A DNA stretch of 64,000 bases, from contig CALYLO010000005.1 of assembly GCA_944800085.1 (NCBI GenBank), positions 1 through 64,000 on the forward strand, read 5' to 3'. Shown here in pieces: positions 54,429 through 64,000 of this stretch. A model generated the notes under the pieces. That model was not told the origin of the DNA, made no database searches, and worked only from the letters and a program-made list of their open reading frames with translations. Made by a program: the position numbers and the translations under genes. How positions within the stretch are numbered: position 1 is the first letter of the stretch; each line of letters starts with the position of its first letter. The stretch is from Paenibacillus melissococcoides (GTDB taxonomy: Bacteria > Bacillota > Bacilli > Paenibacillales > Paenibacillaceae).

Positions 54429-55292
54429 ATGCAATAGAATTGCGTAATTTAACGAAAACATACCCTCAATTTACTCTCGATAATATAATCTTTGAATGTG
54501 AAACAAGGCTACATTACCGGACTCATTGGTCCGAATGGCGTTGGCAAAAGCACCTTGATCAAGATGATGCTCGGCATAATCCGTCCTGACTCCGGAAGCG
54601 TCAAAATACTAGGCTGCGATATGCCTAAACAAGAGGTTGACATTAAGCAGCGCATCGGCATTGTAGCGGATGATTGCTTCTATTATGAGCATCTTACGAT
54701 TCGCGAGATGAAGAAGATGATCGCGCCTTTCTATAAGAAGTGGAACGAAAAAAAGTTTAACGGTTATCTTGAACAATTCGAGTTGTCTCCCAAGAAGAAG
54801 ATCGAAGAGTTATCCAAGGGGATGAAAGTCAAGTTTTCCCTTGCCGTTGCCTTATCGCATGAGGCAGAGCTGTTAATCATGGATGAACCTACCTCCGGAC
54901 TGGATCCTGTGTTTCGAAGGGAAATGCTCGATCTGCTTGCGGATATGATGCAGGAAGAGAGAAACTCGATTATTTTCTCTACTCATATCACAACCGATCT
55001 AGATCGCATTGCCGACTACATTGCTTTCATCAATCGCGGAAAGCTCGTATTCAATGGAGCGAAAGATGAAGTGCTCGAGAGATACGCCATCGTAAAAGGC
55101 GGCTCACAACTTCTCGATTCAGATATTCGGCACGTATTTGTCGGGATTCGCGAAACGGCTGTCGGTTTTGAGGGCTTAGTAGATAATAGACAGGAGGCTG
55201 AACGATTGTTCGGTAATTATGCTGTTTTTGACAAACCATCCTTAGAAGACATCATGTATTTCACCGCCAAGGGAGGACGCATTCATGCTTAA
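54425..55292 (+). pseudogene. ABC transporter ATPase, frameshifted near its start
   Basis: Begins MNAIELRNLTKTYPQF at 54425, then shifts frame near 54485; from ATG 54492 it continues KQGYITGLIGPNGVGKSTLI (Walker A), ELSKGMKVKFSLA (signature variant), LLIMDEPTSGLD (Walker B) and FSTHITTDLD. One indel separates the first strand from the rest. A second start at 54492 would lose the first beta strand. Partner of the following permease. Confidence 0.85.
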
Positions 55293-55911
55293 CCTGCTTC
55301 GTAAAGACTTCATCGCTTTAAAAAGCTCACTATGGACGAGTCTCTTATATCTTGCTGTATTCAGTGTCGTTTTTATACCAAAGCATTCATCGTCTATTCA
55401 CCTGGTGGGTATCTATACCGCTTTTACCACCCTTAGTCTCGGTACGATGATCGATATCAAAAACGATAATCATAATTTCCTGGTTACGCTTCCGATTATG
55501 CGCAAGCATATTGTGCAAGCCAAATACATAACAGCCATCATTTATATGCTTTTTGGAGTCCTTGCTTCTTACGGAGTTCACTGGCTTGTTAAACTAGCAA
55601 TCCCAGAGCTTAATAAGCCGGATTTTACCGTGATGGATATATTGGGTCCAGCAGGCATCGTGCTTGTTCTAGCTTCCATCTATTTGCCGCTTTTTTACGC
55701 ATTTAGCAAAAAAGGAACCTCTATTATCAATGTCGTATTCTTGATAGTCCTAATTGCTCTGGCGCAGCCTACGGCTATTTTTATGAATATGATAAACGAG
55801 AGGGGCTTTGGGAGTGCCCCAACCTTATTTTTGATCCTGATCGGTATCTTACTGTTATTCATTGCTTCCTGCTGCTTAACTGTAAATCTCTTCACTAGAA
55901 AGGACTTATAG
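55285..55911 (+). CDS. ABC-2 transporter permease
   Basis: A 208-residue permease with six hydrophobic segments; overlap of eight bases with the ATPase gene. LVTLPIMRKHIVQAKY is typical of the bacteriocin/YtrC-type ABC-2 permeases regulated by a GntR repressor. Substrate unknown. Confidence 0.85.
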   Translation: MLNLLRKDFIALKSSLWTSLLYLAVFSVVFIPKHSSSIHLVGIYTAFTTLSLGTMIDIKNDNHNFLVTLPIMRKHIVQAKYITAIIYMLFGVLASYGVHWLVKLAIPELNKPDFTVMDILGPAGIVLVLASIYLPLFYAFSKKGTSIINVVFLIVLIALAQPTAIFMNMINERGFGSAPTLFLILIGILLLFIASCCLTVNLFTRKDL

Positions 55912-56119
55912 GAGGCCGCACAGTTGGAAGGCCAAAGCGATAAATAAAACGCTATTTACAGAATGGTTCACTCCATATAACCAACCGGAATTTAATGCAT
56001 TTCGGCCTTTTTCGCCGTCACCTTACTCCCATCTGTACTAATGGGGGCACTTTTCTAGACAATGAAATTGGCAATTCCGGGACGGAGCTGCAAAAATTCC
56101 TGGATAATGAGCATTAACT

Positions 56120-56151
56120 CAGGCTCTTGTTTGTGGACAAGAGCCTGTTTC
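56120..56151. terminator. terminator-like hairpin
   Basis: Perfect 11-bp stem CAGGCTCTTGT / ACAAGAGCCTG followed by TTT. It marks the transition from the GC-balanced to the AT-rich segment. DNA between 55912 and 56119 holds no supported gene. Confidence 0.6.
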
Positions 56152-56261
56152 CGGGCACGACATGAAACATGCAAATACGTTGCACAATAGAACCTGGAAC
56201 TTGTCATTTGAGGAACCTGAGTCGGCTTCTATTGTTAACGGCGAAATAATTTCGCATGATG

Positions 56262-57266
56262 CTATCCTGTATATGTTTTTAAAAATGATAATGTTTTTTC
56301 AAAGCATTCCTTTGCCTCTGTTGTATCTAATTCAAACTGATATTCATGAGGAACCAGCTTAGTAGATGGGAAAAACAAGGTTTCAACAGGTACGTTCCTC
56401 GTCTCTAAACGATGTTGTAAATTTTTGGCTTTCTTTTCAAAAGAACCTGAATTTCCATCACTCAAAAATGTTGGAGGATAGTTCTCTGTCACTTGGCGAC
56501 TTGTAGAAGCTTGATTGATTTCTTCGCTAGTTGCCCAATCCTTCATTCCTAAATAAGCCCAACCAATTTGATTAACAAAGAATGTAACGAATTTATTATC
56601 TGTATCTAGCATTCCTTGAATATCATATGGACCACAATATAGAACAGCTGCTTTTAACGATTGTTGTGGAATAGAAGGCTTCATATTCATTTCTGTGGCA
56701 AGCTTTGGATTTGTTTGTACGGCTACAAATTGTGAGGCAATTTGTGCCCCGGCAGAATCCCCGCCAATTACTACTCTAGATAAATCCATTTGATAATAGC
56801 TATCTTGTATTCTTTCTAAATAGCGATATGCCTCATCTAGCTGCTTTACTGGCCCTGGATAACGAGAAGCTGGAGCTACTTCATAGTTAATGGATACAAC
56901 GACATATCCTTTGCTTGCCATCATTGTTGCCCAATCAGATGTTCCTGACTTATCTCCTCCTATAAATGAACCGCCATGAGTCCATATAATGGTAGGATAT
57001 TTTTTATTTTTATCTTCTTTAGGCAAGAAAATATCTAACTTATTTGAACTGTATGTTGAGGGATAAGTCACATCTTTCACGATATCTACTTGAGCCGTAT
57101 AACTCTCGATATCAGCAGGCCTTGGTGTAACCTCATTTAATCCAGGCATGTGATTTAAGAAAAAAATAAAAGGTTTAGGAGAGACATTAACAGCAATAAC
57201 TCCTCCTAATGCAATAATAACAATAAGGGCAGCAATACCACCTAAAATATACTTTAATAATTTCAA
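56262..57266 (-). CDS. alpha/beta hydrolase, HSL family esterase
   Basis: A 334-residue esterase or lipase anchored by an N-terminal transmembrane helix (residues 5-27). Motifs: HGGSFIGGDKSGT (oxyanion HGG), GGDSAGAQIA (nucleophile), and a late VPHEYQF with the histidine. Probably faces outward. Codon use is AT-rich compared with genes to the left, as in the next two genes. Confidence 0.88.
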   Translation of the reverse strand: MKLLKYILGGIAALIVIIALGGVIAVNVSPKPFIFFLNHMPGLNEVTPRPADIESYTAQVDIVKDVTYPSTYSSNKLDIFLPKEDKNKKYPTIIWTHGGSFIGGDKSGTSDWATMMASKGYVVVSINYEVAPASRYPGPVKQLDEAYRYLERIQDSYYQMDLSRVVIGGDSAGAQIASQFVAVQTNPKLATEMNMKPSIPQQSLKAAVLYCGPYDIQGMLDTDNKFVTFFVNQIGWAYLGMKDWATSEEINQASTSRQVTENYPPTFLSDGNSGSFEKKAKNLQHRLETRNVPVETLFFPSTKLVPHEYQFELDTTEAKECFEKTLSFLKTYTG

Positions 57267-57464
57267 AGCCTTTCCACTCCCTTTTATTTATATATTTTCT
57301 ATCCTCTTATCATTTGCGGCTGAATAAAGTTGACTATTATATAATGTGAAAAAAAAGAACTATTCTTTTTATGATAATATAAAACCCAACTATTTTATTA
57401 TAATTTTATAAGAAGAGAGAAAAAAGCAGCCAATAATTGGCTGTTTCAGAACCACGGAGGGTTT

Positions 57465-58301
57465 ATGGAATTTGAAAATACTATTTCTAAGCTTGTTGAC
57501 AGTCTAAAGCAAATAAACGGCGTGAAAGCTATAGTTCTCGGCGGTTCAAGAGCCAGAGGGACTCATAATGACAATTCAGATATCGATATTGGCATATATT
57601 ACGATTCCAGGAATGGTTTAGATATTCCTGGGCTTCAAAAGGCTGCTACCGATATGGATGATGCTGGGAGAAATAACTTAGTTACGGAAATCGGTGAGTG
57701 GGGGCCATGGATTAATGGTGGCGGCTGGCTGGTTGTTAATCATTACTCTGTTGATTTTCTATATCGCGATCTGAATAAAGTATCTACCGTGATCCAGCAA
57801 TGTCACTCGGGGGAACTTACAGTTGACTACCAGCCTGGTCATCCGCACGGATTTATCAACTCCATTTATTTCTCGGAGATTGCGTTATGCAAAGTGTTAT
57901 GGGATCCTTCTGGTATTATTGGAGAAATGAAGACAAGAACGATTCCGTATCCAACTGAACTGAAAAAGGCAATCATCCAAAAGTTTTTTTGGGAAGCAAC
58001 TTTTGCACTTGATACAGGGAGAAAGGGCATTTATAAAACTGATTTAGCGTACATCGCTGGATGTTGTTTTCGGTCGTTATCCTGTTTGAATCAGGTTTTG
58101 TTTGCAGTTAACGAATGTTATTTGATGAACGAAAAAGGGGCTGTTGCAATTGCAGATTCATTTCGAATGGCTCCAAGGCAATACTCCAAGAGAGTAAATA
58201 AAATAATCAGTCTAGTCACAGAGGAGCGGGAACATTTGGAAAAGTCTTTGAGTGAGCTGAGTAAGCTGATTGAAGAAACAAAGACCTTTGTAAAGTTCTA
58301 A
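57465..58301 (+). CDS. nucleotidyltransferase domain protein
   Basis: A 278-residue protein with the polymerase-beta-like motif VLGGSRARGTHNDNSDIDIG (Gly-Ser and Asp-x-Asp, residues about 25-44) and a helical C-terminal region of about 180 residues. Such proteins include aminoglycoside adenylyltransferases and toxin-system MNTs; the target here is unknown. AT-rich. Start ATG after GGAGGG. Confidence 0.85.
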   Translation: MEFENTISKLVDSLKQINGVKAIVLGGSRARGTHNDNSDIDIGIYYDSRNGLDIPGLQKAATDMDDAGRNNLVTEIGEWGPWINGGGWLVVNHYSVDFLYRDLNKVSTVIQQCHSGELTVDYQPGHPHGFINSIYFSEIALCKVLWDPSGIIGEMKTRTIPYPTELKKAIIQKFFWEATFALDTGRKGIYKTDLAYIAGCCFRSLSCLNQVLFAVNECYLMNEKGAVAIADSFRMAPRQYSKRVNKIISLVTEEREHLEKSLSELSKLIEETKTFVKF

Positions 58302-58659
58302 ATGTTATTGAACAAACGGGAACGTAGTTCAGTGTAAATTAGCTCAATAAGAACCCGACGCAACTACAGGATTTCCTTAGGCTGCATAGAACCGCTAGGG
58401 AACTATGCAGTGACGGAGTTCGGCTGCTCGAACCATGGTTTTTGATGTGACTAATGATAGCGGGAAAGCAAAAAAGAACCTGGATAGTTTTTTATCAGGT
58501 TCTTTTATATTGCATATAATCAGACACGGTGATATAATCAAATAGACTTTCACAAGTTTAACGGGCATAATTATTGCATCTTACAATTTAAGTGTACCAT
58601 GCCGGTAAACTCTTGTCAAATGTTTTTTTCTTAATTTAGATGGTTAGGAGAGATATTGA
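58302..58659 (+). promoter_or_regulatory. leader region of the rifampicin phosphotransferase gene
   Basis: About 360 bases without a gene. A hairpin CTGCATAG / CTATGCAG (near 58371-58410) is followed by GTTCG / CGAAC and a terminator-like stem AAGAACCTG / CAGGTTCTT with TTTAT (58481-58510). Downstream are a possible -10 (TATAAT) and an AGGAGAG site. This looks like a transcription attenuator followed by the gene's promoter, or a terminator for the upstream gene. Confidence 0.5.
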
Positions 58660-61275
<2,616 letters not shown>

Positions 61276-61479
61276 TGGCTGAATACGTCAAGTATGACAT
61301 AAAATCAATAGTTGACACACATAGCTGACTGATAGTTTTCATGTGGAATTTAAAAATGTTGTTGACACGACACCAAATGGTGTCCAATTAGGAGTTAGTT
61401 ATTTTAAGGAGATTGAAACCCCTAGTTTGTGATGAAATTAACGGCTGTCCCTTGGTAATACTATTTAGGAGAGGGTGTT

Positions 61480-61730
61480 GTGAACGAGAACAACCAGTTG
61501 CGGGATGTGTTTAATGTGATTGCAGATCCAACTAGGCGCCGACTGATTCGTCTGTTAGCAGAGGCAGAAGAGTTACCGCTTCATGAGTTAACGGCGCAGT
61601 TTCAAATGGGCCGGACAGCGGTCTCCAAGCATTTGACAATCCTTTAAAGAAGCCGGACTGGTACTTGACCGAAAAGCCGGCAGAGAAACGCGATTTAGGC
61701 TAAACGCCTCACCACGTCATGGAAAATGAT
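61480..61730 (+). pseudogene. ArsR family regulator, frameshifted
   Basis: Begins at GTG 61480 behind GGAGAGGG and reads VFNVIADPTRRRLIRLLAEA, AVSKHLTIL (HTH). A T too many at 61643-61645 gives a stop; one base back the protein continues KEAGLVLDRKAGRETRFRLN. After that the original C-terminal part is lost and the DNA joins the next remnant. Confidence 0.75.
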
Positions 61731-62024
61731 TTTAAGCCCGTTGTAGGATACCGTTTTCAGTTTCGCACTCAGCCGAACGAATGGTGGGATGGAATTATTG
61801 AAGGCGAAGTTCTAATCGTGGACGCACCAAACTGTTTGTCCTATACTTGGGCCAGCGCAGGGGAGAAGCACACGGTTACCTGGACGCTGGAGGACTTAGG
61901 AGACGGGAACGGTAGATATTCTGCTCAAGCAGGAGCAGATAATCGAGCTCTGGTAAGATTGTTTGGTGATGAAGGTATAGGATTGAACACGATGTATCCC
62001 TCGCTTAACAGTTTCCAGCTATAG
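61719..62024 (+). pseudogene. AHSA1/SRPBCC domain fragment
   Basis: Central and C-terminal part of an AHSA1-type protein (GYRFQFRTQPNEWWDGIIEG, VLIVDAPNCLSYTWASAG, HTVTWTLEDLGDGNG). The N-terminal third is absent and the tail (QAGADNRALVRLFGDEG) is foreign. In many genomes an ArsR regulator and an AHSA1 protein form an operon, so a deletion has fused the two. Confidence 0.75.
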
Positions 62025-62028
62025 GTTA

Positions 62029-62061
62029 AAAAAGAAGCTGCCGAGAGAAGCCCTCGGCAGC
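62029..62061 (-). terminator. terminator of the collagen-like gene
   Basis: On the minus strand GCTGCCGAG / CTCGGCAGC stem with AGAGAAGCC loop and a run of T. Confidence 0.7.
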
Positions 62062-62130
62062 CAGTTTATATTGGCGGAACTTATCTGTTGTAAATAAAGA
62101 TCATTATGGCACGAGCGCGTCAGTTTCGCC

Positions 62131-63723
62131 TTAAAGCAGCCCTTGTGGTCCTTGAGGCCCTTGAGGTCCTTGCTGACCTTGAGTACCTTGAGGTCCTTGG
62201 TCGCCCTGAGGTCCTTGGTCACCCTGAGGCCCTTGAGCGCCAGTTGCTCCTTGAGGTCCCTGATCGCCTTGAGGTCCTTGGTCACCTTGTGGTCCTTGGT
62301 CGCCCTGAGGTCCTTGGTCGCCCTGAGGTCCTTGAGCGCCTTGGTCACCTTGAGGTCCTTGGTCGCCTTGAGGTCCTTGGTCGCCTTGAGGTCCCTGGTC
62401 GCCTTGAGGTCCCTGGTCACCTTGTGGTCCTTGGTCGCCTTGAGGTCCCTGGTCACCCTGAGGCCCTTGGTCGCCCTGAGGCCCTTGGTCGCCCTGAGGT
62501 CCTTGGTCGCCCTGAGGTCCTTGGTCGCCTTGAGGCCCTTGGTCGCCCTGAGGTCCTTGGTCGCCCTGAGGTCCTTGGTCGCCTTGAGGTCCTTGGTCGC
62601 CTTGAGGTCCCTGGTCGCCTTGAGGTCCTTGGTCGCCCTGAGGTCCTTGGTCACCCTGAGGCCCTTGGTCGCCCTGAGGTCCTTGGTCGCCCTGAGGTCC
62701 TTGGTCGCCCTGAGGTCCTTGGTCGCCTTGTGGCCCTTGTTCGCCCTGAGGTCCTTGAGGTCCTTGGTCGCCTTGTGGCCCTTGTTCGCCCTGAGGTCCT
62801 TGAGGTCCTTGGTCGCCTTGTGGCCCTTGTTCGCCCTGAGGTCCTTGAGGTCCTTGGTCGCCTAGTGGCCCTTGCTCGCCCTGAGGTCCTTGAGGTCCTT
62901 GGTCGCCTAGTGGCCCTTGCTCGCCCTGAGGTCCTTGAGGTCCTTGGTCGCCCTGAGGTCCTTGAACGCCTTGAGGTCCTTGAGGCCCTTGAACGCCTTG
63001 AACGCCCCGAGGTCCTTGAGTGCCTTGAGGCCCTTGGAAGCCTTGAACGCCGCGCTGTCCTTGAGGTCCTTGAGGTCCTTGAGCGCCTTGAACGCCCCGA
63101 GGTCCTTGAGTGCCTTGAGGCCCTTGGAAGCCTTGAACGCCGCGCTGTCCTTGAGGTCCTTGAGGTCCTTGAGCGCCTTGAGTGCCTTGAGGTCCTTGGA
63201 AGCCTTGAACGCCGCGCTGTCCTTGAGGTCCCTGAGGTCCCTGAGGTCCTCCTCCTTGAGGCCCTTGGACGCCTTGAGGTCCTTGAGGTCCTTGAGGCCC
63301 AACTGCTCCATCTGTCCGTGCAGCCTCCAAATGAGTAAAAATGGGATCGGCTACTACTCTAACCACTCCGGCGTTGGGTACAAGAGATACCCTCATACTG
63401 TCACCCGGAGCGAAATTCATTTGAGCTGTGAAGTTTACTGTGAAAGGCAGATCAGGTTGATCCGTATTTCGGATTAATATCTTTCCTGAGTTGTTAGGTC
63501 CTTCTAATACGACTACAATGAATTCCACAAGAGGGTTCGCCACAAGCAAAAGGCTGACGCTTATCGTATACACGCCACCCTCGCTGGCGACGAAGGTAGA
63601 AGTCGCTGGGTTGTACTCGCCGTTCAAATCATACTCAACGGTTTGAAAGAATAAATTGAACGGTCCTGGTTGTGTAATAATTTGATCTGCACTCGCACGA
63701 GCTCTAAATGCGGATTCGGCCAA
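62131..63723 (-). CDS. collagen-like repeat protein with N-terminal C1q/TNF-like domain
   Basis: A 530-residue protein. Residues 1-135 form a jelly-roll-like domain ([56 protein letters not shown]) similar to the C-terminal trimerising domain of BclA-type spore proteins, but here it comes first. About 390 residues of Gly-X-Y follow, mostly the hexapeptide GPQGDQ, ending GPQGLL with no anchor. TTG start at 63723 behind GGAGGTGAC. Likely a spore-surface or exosporium filament. Confidence 0.9.
   Translation of the reverse strand: MAESAFRARASADQIITQPGPFNLFFQTVEYDLNGEYNPATSTFVASEGGVYTISVSLLLVANPLVEFIVVVLEGPNNSGKILIRNTDQPDLPFTVNFTAQMNFAPGDSMRVSLVPNAGVVRVVADPIFTHLEAARTDGAVGPQGPQGPQGVQGPQGGGPQGPQGPQGQRGVQGFQGPQGTQGAQGPQGPQGQRGVQGFQGPQGTQGPRGVQGAQGPQGPQGQRGVQGFQGPQGTQGPRGVQGVQGPQGPQGVQGPQGDQGPQGPQGEQGPLGDQGPQGPQGEQGPLGDQGPQGPQGEQGPQGDQGPQGPQGEQGPQGDQGPQGPQGEQGPQGDQGPQGDQGPQGDQGPQGDQGPQGDQGPQGDQGPQGDQGPQGDQGPQGDQGPQGDQGPQGDQGPQGDQGPQGDQGPQGDQGPQGDQGPQGDQGPQGDQGPQGDQGPQGDQGPQGDQGPQGDQGPQGDQGAQGPQGDQGPQGDQGPQGDQGPQGDQGPQGATGAQGPQGDQGPQGDQGPQGTQGQQGPQGPQGPQGLL
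62149..63310 (-). repeat. long coding tandem repeat (18-bp and longer units)
   Basis: The collagen region consists of 9- and 18-base units, plus 45-base ([15 protein letters not shown] type) and about 90-base ([15 protein letters not shown] type) blocks. Units differ mainly in third positions, so the repeats have grown by slippage and duplication. Confidence 0.9.
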
Positions 63724-64000
63724 CTGGATGTCACCTCCGTATACTGATTCAGCTCCACTCTCAAAAAAAAAATTAAGATAGGGAAGCCATTAAATATAGT
63801 ATGTGATAATGCGTGGCGAGCCTCGGCTTTTGAAGAGGTGAAATCGTATATTTGTGAAATGGCCGTAAAAGCTTCATTTGCCGGGTAACCTGTTTTTAAC
63901 GAGAAAAGTAGGCTGGCACGAAGGGAGCAGTTTGGGGAAGCGCTCGGTCACAATGTCTGCAAAAGCATCTTCACCAAAGAAGCCTGGGGAGGAAATCGTG
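63724..64000. other. promoter region of the collagen-like gene and window edge
   Basis: No complete gene. From 63889 to the edge one plus-strand frame is open (REQFGEALGHNVCKSIFTKE, then AWGGNR) but shows no start; it may be the beginning or a remnant of a gene outside the window. Family not recognised. Confidence 0.3.

Noticed and set aside
62149..63310. CRISPR-like array of short repeats
   Set aside because: Repeats are contiguous multiples of nine bases without unique spacers and are coding.
62106..63338. A 410-codon open frame on the plus strand opposite the collagen-like gene
   Set aside because: It is the mirror of the Gly-X-Y repeat (leucine/glutamate-rich low complexity) with no ribosome binding site; the minus-strand protein has a recognisable N-terminal domain and a good start.

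Overview
The window looks like a chromosomal segment of an endospore-forming Firmicute, most likely a Paenibacillus. Supporting features are strong AGGAGG-type ribosome binding sites, GTG and TTG starts, sporulation genes (spoVAC, spoVAD, spoVAE, a YheC/D coat-associated ATP-grasp protein, a Ger(x)C remnant), secreted chitinases, a modular NRPS/PKS remnant and an XRE-TPR/peptide quorum-sensing pair. The genus is an inference. A large share of the genes are broken. Some breaks are biological: a prophage, an insertion sequence, internal deletions and nonsense codons. Many others are single-base indels in short homopolymers and could be sequencing or assembly errors.

Region 1 (1-12227) is the early half and lysis/packaging start of a Mu-like transposable prophage. 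Read leftward from the immunity region it carries an operator cluster and a divergent repressor, a Ner-like HTH protein, MuA-type transposase, MuB-type ATPase, several small genes, an AbrB-zinc-ribbon protein, GemA/gp16, a DnaC-like loader, endolysin, a Mor/C activator, holin, small conserved genes and the beginning of the terminase large subunit. The phage end can be placed at 12227/12228, inside a YkoN/UgtP-type glycosyltransferase gene.

Region 2 (12228-24810) holds envelope and spore genes: the truncated glycosyltransferase, a diacylglycerol-kinase-like gene split by a 1624-bp IS, a spoVA-2mob-like cluster (DUF1657, YetF/DUF421, SpoVAC, SpoVAD, SpoVAE), a type I phosphodiesterase, a YkoP-like protein, an endonuclease/exonuclease/phosphatase protein, a YheC/D protein, and remnants of a histidine kinase and a Ger(x)C gene.

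Region 3 (25203-33540) is a decayed NRPS/PKS cluster: ABC exporter with an in-frame stop, 3-hydroxyacyl-CoA dehydrogenase fragment fused to an adenylation domain, carrier domain, frameshifted ketosynthase, intact KASIII-like enzyme, an acyl carrier protein that has lost its phosphopantetheine serine, a type II thioesterase and a frameshifted methyltransferase. It ends in a MITE-like repeat whose inverted sister copy lies at 47468-47832.

Region 4 (33555-48420) contains a DUF4870 membrane protein, an unusual 794-residue two-part isoprenoid synthase, a GH19 chitinase, an ABC-F ATPase, an ECF sigma factor with two compensating frameshifts, a giant double-GH18 chitinase, an SDR enzyme and several gene fragments.

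Region 5 (48641-56160) has a methyltransferase with an internal deletion, the RRNPP-type receptor with its 36-residue pheromone precursor, a deleted AraC regulator, proline dehydrogenase, a two-part cell-wall amidase, and a GntR/ABC transporter set.

Region 6 (56262-61275) is visibly AT-rich and probably horizontally acquired: alpha/beta hydrolase, nucleotidyltransferase and rifampicin phosphotransferase. The window ends with ArsR and AHSA1 remnants and a collagen-like protein with long Gly-Pro-Gln-Gly-Asp-Gln repeats.
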